The notes: generated by a model from the sequence alone, not told the origin. DNA of 64,000 nucleotides from CAVVYA01 sp963752345 (GCA_963752345.1 CAVVYA010000014.1:62001-126000), one strand, 5' to 3'; shown: positions 1-8,515, counted from the stretch's first letter. Made by a program: numbers and translations.

Positions 1-438
1 GCTCTCCACAATGACCCTGCCCGAACCACTCCACCTTAAGGTCCGCCTCACAAACGTGGAGTTTTGACGCGCATTTGTCGTCATCTGCATCAAAGTCGAT
101 GCTTAAATGCGCGTTCTGCATCAACAGGACTCGCTGATGCATAACGCTGATGCCTGTAAAGCATTGATATTATTAGTTATTTCTTTGAATGCACAATTAG
201 TGATGCGTTTTGATTCAAATCCAGGTCCGGGACTGTACAAAATTCGGAATAGCCTTTGTATATCAATCCATTAGGCTTATCGGTGACTAAAGGTAATCAT
301 TGGATCAAGGGGTCCTAACGCGAGCATTCCTGCGACTTGCGCTGGCTGCGCTCTTTCTTTGCAAGCCCTCTACGCATGGAGCCGTGGATGGAGGGCTAAC
401 TCACTCGACCTCCCCAGTGATGGGCAGACCCGCGGTTT
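1..438. other. non-coding left flank
   Basis: No ORF here has recognisable protein character. The stretch is more AT-rich than the core chromosome and carries a cluster of short TGCATCA/TGATGCA motifs between about 85 and 206, listed separately. The rest, about 207-438, shows nothing I can name. Confidence 0.5.
85..206. repeat. clustered TGCATCA / TGATGCA motifs
   Basis: CTGCATCAA occurs at 85-93 and 116-124, exactly 31 bp apart. Its reverse complement appears as CTGATGCA (134-141), CTGATGC (147-153) and TGATGCG (201-206). Five related sites in 120 bp of AT-rich DNA look like repeated binding sites for a regulator or a mobile-element protein. No gene starts directly beside them in this window, so the target is unknown. 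Confidence 0.35.
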
Positions 439-597
439 TTAGGTAGGCAGCAATGGTACGCGTACCATCGCCTCAACACTGTAGGATTCCTTGTCGATTG
501 GATCGTAAGCCCTCGCCGCCTGGACCGCTTGGGCAAGAGCAGTAGGGCTAACGTCGTCAATCGATCCGATGAAGATCGTCTTTTCGGTCTCGGTCAT
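439..597 (-). CDS. small hypothetical protein (52 aa)
   Basis: I do not recognise this protein. The start chosen is the ATG at 597, which begins 'MTETEKTIFIG' and has a G-rich stretch (GGGGGT) a few bases upstream; a longer ORF from 633 exists without a better ribosome site. The middle is alanine-rich and the end short and hydrophobic. It shows no signal peptide or membrane segment. A 16-bp perfect palindrome lies inside its 3' end. It may be a real small gene of the island or a chance ORF. Confidence 0.3.
   Translation of the reverse strand: MTETEKTIFIGSIDDVSPTALAQAVQAARAYDPIDKESYSVEAMVRVPLLPT
453..468. promoter_or_regulatory. 16-bp perfect palindrome
   Basis: ATGGTACGCGTACCAT reads the same on both strands. 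It lies inside the 3' part of the small minus-strand ORF 439-597. It could be a dimeric repressor site or simply a chance palindrome. Confidence 0.25.
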
Positions 598-657
598 CGC
601 ACACCCCCGTAGAGCTAACGATGATCCGCCCAAGCGATCCCCAGCACAAGGCGTCGT

Positions 658-888
658 TTAGAGCGTCTCTTGGAGGCGCGCGGCGATTTCCTGCGCATCG
701 CTCCACAGCTTCAAGTCGTCTTCAATTAATCGAATTTTGGTCTCTCGTGAAAGCTGGTGGAGTTCGCCGACCGCCAAGCTTTTGATGTCCTCTCGTATTC
801 CCTCAGGGATGGCGTAGAATCGCACAACCTCGCCCGCAACATCTCGGCCAAGCAGGCCAATCCTTGCGCCGCACCAGGGTGTGCTCAT
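658..888 (-). CDS. hypothetical protein (76 aa)
   Basis: I do not recognise the family. The start is taken at the ATG at 888 ('MSTPWCGARIGLL'); the ORF is open to 942. The C-terminal half is charged and looks helical ('LSRETKIRLIEDDLKLW'), as in small soluble proteins. It faces the nuclease remnant that begins about 1049 on the other strand. The DNA between 889 and 1048 contains overlapping ORFs on both strands that I could not separate. It may be the intact end of a larger gene broken by an indel near 940. Confidence 0.3.
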   Translation of the reverse strand: MSTPWCGARIGLLGRDVAGEVVRFYAIPEGIREDIKSLAVGELHQLSRETKIRLIEDDLKLWSDAQEIAARLQETL

Positions 889-1048
889 TGACCAGGAACG
901 GCCACGCGCGCATTCCAGGCCTTCTAGATGACGAGCGCCCACCCTTTATGCGCGGCAAGCCCGATCTGTTGCCGGCGCTGCGGAACTTAGCGGCGATGTT
1001 GCGTGTGCATTCTCGAACTGTAACGGTCGGAGTGCCGCCCGATATTGC

Positions 1049-1879
1049 GTGGATGTGCCAGAGCTCGTGGTCCACGGCACGCACGAGTCTCCGCTGAATC
1101 GGAACGGTATTCTGGCGCTCTTGGCGGCTGGCCTGGTAGAACCTGTCGAACTGCTGCGCCGCGAGTCCTTCCCGAAGATCGTCGAAGCACTAAGACCACT
1201 CAAATTGCCGTCTCTCGATGAGACGGTTAAGAAATTCCGGGAGAGCTTGGCTTCCTATCGCGCGGAACGACGGCAGCATCTATGGAGATCAGCCATAGTA
1301 AAGGGCTCCCGACGTAATCCGGCCGATGCTTGAGAAGCTTGTCGGCTCGAGAGGGAAGACCTTCGAAACGTGTGTCGAACAAATTCTCTCTTCAGTAGGC
1401 GTTGAGTTCGTCCGGACAGATGATGGAAAGACCCCCGGTGCGGCAGATCTTCATCTCGGACCAAGCCATGTTGCTCCCGTCGTTATGGAGCTCAAGAGTG
1501 CCGAAGGCGATGGTGCGGTAGGACTCAATGAAGCGCTAGACGTTGTGAAGGGGGTCGCCGTCATCGGTCTCGATCATCTTTCGAAGGTGTGCTTAGCGAA
1601 TCCTGGCTTCGATCCACACGTGCCCTTGCACTCACGCAATGTGAAGAACCTTGCTTTACTCGAGGCATCCGTCTTTGCGGAAGCGATTTCCATGTCGGCC
1701 GGAAGGAAATCGATACCGGCGAATTTCTACAGTGGCTTTCGCAGCCCGGTAATCTCACGGCAGCGAACCTGCGGACGCCAAGGACGACTCGAAGGAACGC
1801 AAGGCTCTGGCCTGTAGCGGCTTCCCAGCGGTGGATTCCGCCTAATATCACAAATCAAGACGTTCGTTTTGATTTGTGA
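1049..1879 (+). pseudogene. PD-(D/E)XK restriction-endonuclease-like protein, frameshifted
   Basis: Three reading frames join into one protein-like sequence: 1049-1333, 1326-1725 and about 1725-1879. The central part has the layout of the PD-(D/E)XK nuclease fold: a Glu in 'KTFETCVEQIL', an Asp in 'PGAADLHL', then 'VVMELKS' as the E-x-K pair. The last frame ends with a plausible 'EFLQWLSQPGNLTAANL' tail that is read only after a frame change near 1725. A further N-terminal part may sit in the frame starting at 864. The family suggests a restriction-type DNA endonuclease, but no partner methyltransferase is visible. The 8-bp ATGCTTGA overlap at 1326 could instead mean two coupled genes. Confidence 0.5.
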
Positions 1880-1894
1880 TGAGGCAAAAATCCG

Positions 1895-2561
1895 ATGTCA
1901 AGGAAGCTAGTTGCTTACTATCGCGTGAGCACCGACAAACAAGGGGCGCTCCGGCCTCGGGCTTGAAGCTCAACGAAAGGCAATTTCCGAATACATTGCT
2001 GGTTGCGGTGCTGAGATCATCGCCGAGTTCGTGGAAATTGAAAGCGGCGGTCGTATGGACCGCCCCGGCAATTGGCCGCGGCACTTCGCCTCTGCAAGAA
2101 ATCAAACGCCGCGCTGGTAATCGGTAAGCTTGATCGCTTGGCACGCTCAGTCGCCTTCGATCGCTGGGCTGATGGAGGCTGGGGTCGAGTTTGTGGCGTG
2201 CGACATGCCGCAAGCAAACAAGCTAACCATCCATATTATGGCAGCGATGGCGGAATATGAGCGAGAGGTCATCGGACAGCGAACACGTGCGGCACTGGCG
2301 GCGGCCCGCGAGCGCGGCGTAGTCCTGGGATGCAGAGATGGAAAAAAGCTCAGCCACCTCGGTGTATGTGCCTTGAAGCAAAGAGCGAATATTGCTGCTC
2401 AAAACATCATGGCGGTAGTAATACAACTTCAACGCTCGGGAATGGTCACCTACGCAGCCCTGGCGGAAGGCTTGAACGCGCGTGGAATCGCAACGCCCCG
2501 AGGCGCAGGATGGCACCAAAAAAGCGTGCGGCGCATCCTGATACGATGCCAAAGAGCCTAA
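1895..2561 (+). pseudogene. serine recombinase (resolvase/invertase type), frameshifted
   Basis: Joined across three frame changes, this encodes a complete resolvase-like protein of about 220 residues. The N-terminus 'RKLVAYYRVSTDKQG' carries the catalytic serine context, 'VIGKLDRLARS' the conserved Arg motif, and 'MAEYEREVIGQRTRAAL' the long helix; a helix-turn-helix tail ends in 'GWHQKSVRRIL'. The frame changes are an extra G in a G run near 1942, a lost C near 2063 and an extra G near 2160. The ATG at 1895 fits the family start. It is unlike the large recombinase remnant at 4384. The role would be excision or inversion of the island; it is inactive as read unless the indels are errors. Confidence 0.75.
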
Positions 2562-2607
2562 GCAGTGCGACACGTGGAAATCATCTCCGCTACATCTGTG
2601 CGATGGA

Positions 2608-3336
2608 CTATCCGTTAGATTCTGTCCCAGGACATTTGGCGGCGATCAAGTCCGCGCACGTATTCAGCTTATCAAGGTCGCTTCGAAAATACCGCAGTTC
2701 GCCTAAAACAACGAAGGACCACTTGAAAGTTTGTTCCGGGTCCCAGCCGCCAAACTTAAAGTTCCATTTCTTTTCAGAGATATGGGAATCACTTCCGTAA
2801 AACAGCCAAATGCTAAACGCACTCGGGTGCCCATACTGGCATAGGAATTCATAGTTATCCTTCGCACTGGGCATTCTATCCTCAAGCGCTTGGATGACCT
2901 TCGCAACTTTTGGAGCCCGGGCCGCTTCAGGTAAACCCTTCACGGTGTGGCGCATGGCCGTCCCGTCCACTAGAGCATATGCCTCCTCGCATTTCCCTGC
3001 TTCAGCAAGTGGGAGAAGCTCCTTAACGAGAGAATGGAAGCTGGCGAAATGCTCCAGCAAGCTGCGTGCGACAATCGCCGCAGGAAGGTAGAGTTCCTTT
3101 GATATTAGGGTCATTGTAGCCCGACTCAACTCGGCGATTGAGTAGCAAACCGTGTCGCCATAGGCGCGAATCCGACATGCTCCAAATTGCTCAATGCTTT
3201 GCGGTAACGGGAGACTCCTCCTCAATCCCTTTTCGAGTTCGTCCAGCTTGGCATTGATCAGATCGACAGCGTCCTTGCTCACGATGCCATGACCCGGCCG
3301 ATCAGGGTCTTCTGGAATTCTGTCCCGGTCTAGCAT
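2608..3336 (-). CDS. helical protein of unknown function (242 aa), DUF5677-like
   Basis: The ORF is intact and mostly alpha-helical, with no signal peptide. The patch 'AAIVARSLLEHFASFHSL' and a later 'CQYGHPSAFSIW' resemble the conserved helices of the DUF5677-type proteins found in phage and defence neighbourhoods; this match is from memory and weak. It starts 21 bp after the stop of the P-loop ATPase at 3358-4206 on the same strand, so the two are probably one transcription unit. Both lie between two serine-recombinase remnants. I cannot assign a function. Confidence 0.55.
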   Translation of the reverse strand: MLDRDRIPEDPDRPGHGIVSKDAVDLINAKLDELEKGLRRSLPLPQSIEQFGACRIRAYGDTVCYSIAELSRATMTLISKELYLPAAIVARSLLEHFASFHSLVKELLPLAEAGKCEEAYALVDGTAMRHTVKGLPEAARAPKVAKVIQALEDRMPSAKDNYEFLCQYGHPSAFSIWLFYGSDSHISEKKWNFKFGGWDPEQTFKWSFVVLGELRYFRSDLDKLNTCADLIAAKCPGTESNG

Positions 3337-3357
3337 TCGGCGTCCAATGTCTGATGA

Positions 3358-4206
3358 TCACTGCACCACCAAATCGAAAGTGCCATCTCCATGTAGCTTG
3401 AGCGCTTCAGCTTTCTCCTGATCCGGCAGATTGATCGGCACGCCCCTCGACCGTCCTGGTTCCATCTCGACGGTGAGGAATCTGCTTTCGAGCGCGCGGT
3501 CGTCGTATGACCTCCGCATCCCCACGATCTTTGGTCCAAAGATCACGAATGCCTGCGGATTAAAGGTGTGTTGCTGCGTCACGTGTGTTCGAAGCACCGG
3601 AAAACCCTTCGCGTTTCCGTTATTCAGAATCTTCACGAGCTCCGCCTTCTCATCGGTGAACCGGAAATCCGCTTCGTCGAATATGAGGGTGCCCCTCCAG
3701 GTGTTGAGTGTATGGAAGATCGGTGAAACGGTTGATGCTCCGCTCGCGAAGAAGGCTTTGTATGCGAGTGATCCTATGACGATGAGCGCGCGAGTTTTCC
3801 CTGTGCCGTAATCGCCTCTGAAGCGGAGGTATGGAAGCTCGTTGAAGGCGTCATGGACCCACGACAGGAGGACGTACGCAGCGGACATGCCGAGTGCCTC
3901 CTCAGAGAGCGAAACATATCGCGCAATGTGCGCTTTGATCTCTTCGAGAAGCGCTCCCGTGCTTCCGTAGTCGAGCGGCTCCGAGGGGAGGAGTAGCGCA
4001 TTGTGTTTGATGAGATTGTTTGCGGGATCGACGGGCACATAGGTGGCGTTCGGAGACGCATACTCTGACGCAGCCTCCATCGACGCGCCGCGCGCGATCA
4101 CAAACGATGTTCGGGCGGTATGAGCGTCATACACGGTCTCCACAATCGTGCCGTCCTCAAGCAACGATACCGCTACGCAGGACTTTGCATTGCGCTTTAC
4201 AGTCAC
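3358..4206 (-). CDS. P-loop ATPase / helicase-like protein of mobile elements
   Basis: The protein has a Walker A motif 'FRGDYGTGKTRAL' at about residue 130 and a Walker B 'GTLIFDEADF' about 40 residues later, followed by 'GFPVLRTHV'. This resembles the AAA-type ATPases of phage and integrative-element replication modules. The ORF is called from a GTG at 4206, but the same frame is open further upstream, so the N-terminus may be longer. The C-terminus looks short for the group: it stops soon after 'INLPDQEKAEAL', where the following helical region would normally lie. It is transcribed into the helical gene 2608-3336. A role in element replication or maintenance is inference. Confidence 0.6.
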   Translation of the reverse strand: MTVKRNAKSCVAVSLLEDGTIVETVYDAHTARTSFVIARGASMEAASEYASPNATYVPVDPANNLIKHNALLLPSEPLDYGSTGALLEEIKAHIARYVSLSEEALGMSAAYVLLSWVHDAFNELPYLRFRGDYGTGKTRALIVIGSLAYKAFFASGASTVSPIFHTLNTWRGTLIFDEADFRFTDEKAELVKILNNGNAKGFPVLRTHVTQQHTFNPQAFVIFGPKIVGMRRSYDDRALESRFLTVEMEPGRSRGVPINLPDQEKAEALKLHGDGTFDLVVQ

Positions 4207-4383
4207 CCAGGCATTGTGCCCGAGCCACGGTAGACGTGGGAGCCGGTAGGATGCACGGGTGTGATGCTTTTTGCCTGCTGTACCGATGGATATTGGTGGG
4301 TACGATGAGCAGGACAGCGATTCGCGCGGATTGGATCGGTACGTTAGAATCGCGCCCGGCGGTCAGCTCACCGCCACCTCACT

Positions 4384-4620
4384 ATGCGTTATCTATTCTA
4401 TTGTAGGAAATCGAGCGAGGCGGAGGACCGTCAGGTTCTCTCAATCGAGAGCCAGCGAGAGGAGGCGATCAGGGCGTGTGATGGAAGGCCGGACGTAGAG
4501 ATCGTCGGTCGTTACGAAGAGAGCATGAGTGCCAAGGCGCCTGGCCGGCCGCTCTTCAATGCGATGATGCAGCAGATCGAACGTGGTGAAGCGGATGGCA
4601 TCATTGCATGGCACCCTGAC
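4384..4620 (+). pseudogene. large serine recombinase, 5' fragment
   Basis: The first 79 residues match the start of a phage-integrase-type serine recombinase: 'MRYLFYCRKSSEAEDRQVLS' with the catalytic serine, then 'SAKAPGRPLFNAMMQQIE' and 'GIIAWHPD'. In the family the next residues are the R-L-A-R-N motif. Here homology stops at about 4620 and the frame runs antisense into an unrelated gene. The remaining several hundred residues are absent. The gene is therefore truncated by a DNA junction, not by a point indel, and marks a rearrangement boundary in the island. Confidence 0.75.
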
Positions 4621-4847
4621 CAATCGGTTCCGGTAGGAGCTAACACGTCTATTACAAACGTTCCTATCGAGACGCCATCTGGTTTAAGAACAGTTTGCGA
4701 ACCTCCCTTCCGAATCATAACCACTTGCTGCGGGGGGGTTGACGTTGGCTCGACGACGACCACGACTTTAATCGCCAGAGCAGGTGCTGTGGGCATCAGG
4801 AGAGAAGTCGCTAGGATTGAAGCATAAAGTGTAGTTCTGATGCTCAT
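4621..4847 (-). pseudogene. secreted small protein, 3'-truncated
   Basis: The N-terminus is a clear signal peptide ('MSIRTTLYASILATSLL', cleavage expected after the following A-L-A). It is followed by a valine-rich strand and a short polar region. Native-looking sequence ends near 4621; beyond that the ORF continues to 4512 only by reading antisense through the recombinase fragment. The ATG at 4847 overlaps the stop of the upstream membrane-protein gene as ATGA, so they form a pair. The function is unknown. Confidence 0.45.
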
Positions 4848-5152
4848 TTCGTCGCCTTCTTGAGTTGGAGTCCAAACAGCAGCAGCAGGTACATTCCCAT
4901 TGCTTCCTGCGTGCGATTTAAAAAGGCCCTGATTAGCGCCATGCCAGTTGCAAACGCAGCATTGTCGCTTTGTCCCGCCGCCACTTCAAAAAGGCTGTGT
5001 CCGAGCAGATTATCCCTCACTGGTTGGGAGTTAAATGCACCCGACAGCAAAAATGATAGGGCAATTCCAAATATCAAAATCCCCATCAGCCAAATTGATT
5101 CCCGTGTCGATGTCTCATCTCTAAACGCAAGTGGCGCAAATAAGCCCATCAT
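4844..5152 (-). CDS. small inner-membrane protein
   Basis: Counted from the ATG at 5152 ('MGLFAPLAF') the protein has about 102 residues, with two hydrophobic segments: 'IWLMGILIFGIALSFLLSG' and 'GMYLLLLFGLQL' near the C-terminus. A perfect AGGAGG at 5168-5173 lies about 15 bases upstream, rather far, so the true start may be slightly different. Its stop overlaps the start of the secreted-protein gene. I do not recognise the family. Confidence 0.5.
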   Translation of the reverse strand: MMGLFAPLAFRDETSTRESIWLMGILIFGIALSFLLSGAFNSQPVRDNLLGHSLFEVAAGQSDNAAFATGMALIRAFLNRTQEAMGMYLLLLFGLQLKKATK

Positions 5153-5551
5153 CGGTAAGAGTACCCGCCTCCTACTTGGGGAACACAACGACAGCGCGCT
5201 TGAAGCGCATAGGTTCCAAACCCTCCGTCAGTTGATTGCAACAATTAGAAGCTGGCCTGCGGAAACCCTCCGCTGATTAGATCGAAGGCGTCGCGCGCCT
5301 GCCCTCTCAGCTTGCGGTCCCAAGATATGGGCAATGGCGTGCGGCAGTCGGCCCGCTCGCAGCTTTGACTAGGGTGACTGCGCGGTACTCCTCGGCTAGG
5401 AACTGTTCGATTTGACGTTGTGGTCGTTGCTCGTCGGATTTTCCCGGCCACCAAGGCATCAGATTTCGATGAGCCCGCGCAGGGCTTTGGGCAGTGACGA
5501 ACGCGCGTCTGGTCTGATATGAATTGGCCCTCATCGCGGGGACATCACGAA
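5153..5551. other. gap without a clear gene
   Basis: No convincing CDS. Minus-strand ORFs here contain protein-like pieces (for example 'RQIEQFLAEEYRAV'), so the stretch may be a decayed gene end. The last 60 bases hold the first copy of the leader repeat described at 5495-5565. Confidence 0.4.
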
Positions 5552-5565
5552 ATGGCTCTGAGCCA
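5495..5565 (+). repeat. leader repeat copy A upstream of methyltransferase
   Basis: TGACGA, then TCTGATATGAAT at 5513-5524, then ATGGCTC at 5552. The same blocks in the same order occur at 6441-6505. In copy A the last block is the start of the methyltransferase ('MALSQS'). Confidence 0.5.
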
Positions 5566-6328
5566 GTCATTCTACATGGTGCTGAAGCAAGCCTTCCGGC
5601 AAGGCTTGCTGCCGCAACGAGGCGCGGTACTCGAATTCGGCGAGGCCAATTGGTACGGTGACATGCCATTGGACGTGCTGATCACCGATATCGAGCAGAT
5701 GGTGGTTGAACCAACTCGTCGCGCTGCCATCCTCGCTGCGATTCGCACTGCCGCGCAAGGCGATCACAAGCACCGTTTGTTTCACCTGGCCAAAGCCGTC
5801 TATGGCGCGCTGTTTGATCCGACGCGGCTCGACGCTATCGATTTCAATGGCACGCCGTCGGCGCTGAAGCTCGATCTCAACGAGCCGCTCGCGCTAGGGC
5901 GCCAATACGAGGTGACTATCAACAACGGCACGGCCGAGCACATCTTCAATGTCGGGCAGTTCTTCAAGACAATGCACGACTGCACCAAGCCGGCCGGGCT
6001 GATGTTCCATGACGCGCCCTTCACCGGCTGGATCGACCACGGGTTCTACACGCTGCAACCGACCCTGTTTCTCGATGTGGCGGCGGTCAACGGTTATAAG
6101 CTGCTCGGCATGTTCTATTTCGATTGGCAGGCCAAGGTGCTGGAGAAGGTGCCCGGACGCGACGCCATCACTGCGCTCATTCAGAAGCACAAGGCGGAAA
6201 AGAACACCAATCTGATAGCGGTGCTGCACAAGGCCGCGACGGAGTCACCGTTCATTTCACCCTTCCAGGGCTACTACGCCGGTACGCTCACGACGGAGCA
6301 GAGGAAGGTATGGCAGGACGAAAGGTGA
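5552..6328 (+). CDS. class I SAM-dependent methyltransferase-like protein
   Basis: Intact, about 258 residues from the ATG at 5552; the frame is open from 5519. 'VLEFGEANWYGD' looks like the glycine-rich SAM motif I, 'EHIFNVGQFFKTMHD' and 'GLMFHDAPFTGW' fit the later strands of the Rossmann methyltransferase fold. 'YEVTINNGTAEH' fills the place of the D/N-rich motif. It heads a run of three transferases on the plus strand with two FkbM-type enzymes, a setting typical of surface-glycan decoration. The substrate cannot be told. Confidence 0.65.
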   Translation: MALSQSFYMVLKQAFRQGLLPQRGAVLEFGEANWYGDMPLDVLITDIEQMVVEPTRRAAILAAIRTAAQGDHKHRLFHLAKAVYGALFDPTRLDAIDFNGTPSALKLDLNEPLALGRQYEVTINNGTAEHIFNVGQFFKTMHDCTKPAGLMFHDAPFTGWIDHGFYTLQPTLFLDVAAVNGYKLLGMFYFDWQAKVLEKVPGRDAITALIQKHKAEKNTNLIAVLHKAATESPFISPFQGYYAGTLTTEQRKVWQDER

Positions 6329-6440
6329 CTGCAGTGAAGAACTTTACCATCGAAGCCGCACACTGAGTCTTCCTCAACTGGCGATCATCGGCGGAGCCAC
6401 ACGGCTTTGCAAGGTGACCCAGCGCGCGCCGCTTGGACGA

Positions 6441-6505
6441 TGACGAGAGTGTGCCTGATCTGATATGAATGCGCTTGAGACAGGCCATATGGCTCGGAGT
6501 CAAAC
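6441..6505 (+). repeat. leader repeat copy B
   Basis: TGACGA at 6441, TCTGATATGAAT at 6459-6470 and ATGGCTC at 6489 repeat the leader found before 5552. Here the ATG opens only a short ORF ('MARSQT'), so copy B looks like the relic of a second gene start lying just before the FkbM gene. Confidence 0.5.
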
Positions 6506-6517
6506 TGCAATCTTAAA

Positions 6518-7228
6518 ATGATGAAGCAAGTTACCAAAATTAGCGTTACCGACGGCGATAAAAGGCGGGTCGCTGATATTGCGTTCCGAAGAGGGACGGC
6601 TGACGAGCGCTCACTCCGTGCCGTCATGGAACGCCGTCAGTATGATATTTCACATCTTAGGCGTCGTGATGAACTCCGGGAGCTTTATCAGCAGTCGCTA
6701 AAAAATGGCGGCACGCCGCTGATCGTCGACCTTGGCGCAAACATCGGATTGTCTGCCCTATATTTCAACCATGTCTGGCCTGGATGCCGCATCATCGCGG
6801 TAGAACCAGCGCCGGATAACCTTGTCCTGCTGGCTGAGAATACGAAACACCAACCAAATATCCGGGTCGTCCATGCCGGAATAGCATCCATGGATGGCTC
6901 GCTGAAGATTGAGGACGATACTGCTGACACGGACGCATTCAGGACGGTGTTTGGCAGTGGTGGTGATATCACTGCGGTCTCCATGCCGAGGCTCTTGCGC
7001 GAACACGATGGCGAACCTTTCATCTGCAAAATTGATATCGAAGGAGCCGAACGGGAGCTCTTTTCGAAGAACACGGATTGGATCAACCTCTTTCCTCTGA
7101 TCATGATCGAACTACACGATTGGATGCTTTGCGGCGAATCTGCCTCGCAGAGTTTTCTCCAGGCCATATCGCGGCGGCGCCGGGACTTCATCTTCTACGG
7201 CGATACCGTATTCTCGATCCGCTGTTGA
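6518..7228 (+). CDS. FkbM family methyltransferase
   Basis: Intact, 236 residues. 'LIVDLGANIGLSALYF' is SAM motif I, 'IIAVEPAPDNLVLL' the acidic loop after strand 2, and 'FICKIDIEGAERELF' the FkbM signature (K-x-D-x-E-G). These enzymes methylate hydroxyl groups of sugars or polyketides; in a glycan setting an O-methyltransferase of surface polysaccharide is likely. Two ATG codons sit at the start (6518 and 6521). The basic stretch 'SRRRRDFIFYGDTVFSI' ends it. Confidence 0.85.
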   Translation: MMKQVTKISVTDGDKRRVADIAFRRGTADERSLRAVMERRQYDISHLRRRDELRELYQQSLKNGGTPLIVDLGANIGLSALYFNHVWPGCRIIAVEPAPDNLVLLAENTKHQPNIRVVHAGIASMDGSLKIEDDTADTDAFRTVFGSGGDITAVSMPRLLREHDGEPFICKIDIEGAERELFSKNTDWINLFPLIMIELHDWMLCGESASQSFLQAISRRRRDFIFYGDTVFSIRC

Positions 7229-7391
7229 GCGTTGAACTGGTACGATCGATCACATTCCACGCGGCAAAACCTGCGGTGGATACCTTGGCTTGCTGAGCCA
7301 TCTTTCTCTCAGCGTTGCACTTCCCTTCGGTCTCTGGACCATCGATGTTCGACACACGCAGCGCCGCTCAGAAGGCCAACTCTCACACGCC

Positions 7392-7721
7392 TTACCACTG
7401 GTTGCGCCGAGAAGCCTCAGTAAGGAGCGATAGCCCCTCGTATCCGAGCGTCAGGCTACCGCGGCAAAAGCAAGTCGGTAACTGGGAGACGTTGGTATTG
7501 CTCACCGTCACATAGTCGTCGAGCAGGGATAGCAGCGCCAACACGTCCTCAAGACTGTCATTCAGCGCGGAAAGATCATGGACCGGCGCTCCCGATGTGG
7601 CGGATAATGCGTCGATTTCGCCAATCTTCGGTGCGCGCTGGAGCGCAACGAGTGTACCGTCCAGCCGCCTCAGCACGGCACCCAAACGATCGAGTGAGAT
7701 GACCTTTTGGAGTGTCTCCAT
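7392..7721 (-). pseudogene. glycosyltransferase C-terminal remnant (TPR/GT9-like)
   Basis: The stretch 'KVISLDRLGAVLRRLDG' followed by 'FVALQ'-like and 'DALSATSGAPVHDLSALND' segments, then 'ALLSLLDDYVTVSNTNV', follows the last Rossmann domain of TPR-linked glycosyltransferases related to heptosyltransferases, where the acceptor loop reads like 'D-x-V-I-T-V-D-T-S-V-A-H'. After 'SNTNV' the sequence no longer fits, and the large N-terminal part is missing. It lies antisense between two FkbM genes, so it is a broken remnant of the same glycan cluster. Confidence 0.5.
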
Positions 7722-7810
7722 CTGATCGGATCCGGCGCGCCAGGTGCGGATGGCGTGGCGGGAAGCGCGCGGGCTTGCTAGGATTTCCACCTGTCGGCAA
7801 CGGAGCGACG

Positions 7811-8434
7811 ATGCGAAAAATTTTTCTCGATGTGGGCGGTCACCTCGGGCAGACGCTCGAGGAAATCACCAAGCCCGTCTACCATTTCGATCTGATTTAT
7901 TGCTTCGAACCGATGCCTCGGGAATTTGCCCTGCTTCAGGCACGGTATGGCCAAATGCCGAAGGTCGTCCTGCGGAACCATGGCCTAGCCGACAGCAGCG
8001 GGAACCGGCCAATTTACGGCACGAACGCCGATATGGGTGCATCCATCTACCGCACCAAGGCGGACTTGGACGATCCGGATGTCGTGACGGAGTGCTCCTT
8101 CGTGCGGGTATCCGACTTCTTCCGCGCCGAACTTGAGCCGGATGACCTGGCCGTCATGAAGCTCAACTGCGAGGGGTCTGAGACGATCATCCTCAATGAC
8201 CTTCTCGACTCCGGCGAAATCGAAAAAATCGCCAATGTCATGATCAACTTCGATGTGCGAAAGATTCCCGACCGCGCCGGGGAGGAGCGCGCCCTGCTGG
8301 AACGATTCCGCGAGGCCGGCTTCACCCGCTACAGCAAGGCGGAAGACGTTATGCACGGCCCCACTCACCAGGCTCGCATCCGCGATTGGATCTTCAGCCT
8401 GGATTTTCATGAACAGGTGGTCGATTTATTCTGA
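7811..8434 (+). CDS. FkbM family methyltransferase (second)
   Basis: Intact, 207 residues from the ATG at 7811, preceded by GGAGCGACG; an upstream in-frame ORF to 7712 lacks protein character. 'KIFLDVGGHLGQTLEEI' is motif I, 'LIYCFEPMPREFALL' motif II, and 'LAVMKLNCEGSETIIL' the FkbM K-x-N-x-E-G signature. It differs strongly from the first FkbM gene, so the pair is not a recent duplication. A sugar O-methyltransferase role is inferred from family and neighbours. Confidence 0.85.
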   Translation: MRKIFLDVGGHLGQTLEEITKPVYHFDLIYCFEPMPREFALLQARYGQMPKVVLRNHGLADSSGNRPIYGTNADMGASIYRTKADLDDPDVVTECSFVRVSDFFRAELEPDDLAVMKLNCEGSETIILNDLLDSGEIEKIANVMINFDVRKIPDRAGEERALLERFREAGFTRYSKAEDVMHGPTHQARIRDWIFSLDFHEQVVDLF

Positions 8435-8515
8435 CCGATGAGGCAGGGGCGGATTTTGACCCGGCGGAGAAAGACCGCGCCGGCACCGAGCGAAGTGGAT
8501 TTCCGGAAACGGCGG

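Noticed and set aside
205..235. tRNA-like 3' end (GATTCAAATCC) suggesting an integration site
   Set aside because: The five bases on either side of the loop do not pair, and no acceptor stem or CCA end follows.
803..1084. minus-strand ORF with an HELWH motif suggesting a metalloprotease
   Set aside because: No third ligand or surrounding family pattern, and the overlapping plus-strand frame fits the nuclease remnant.
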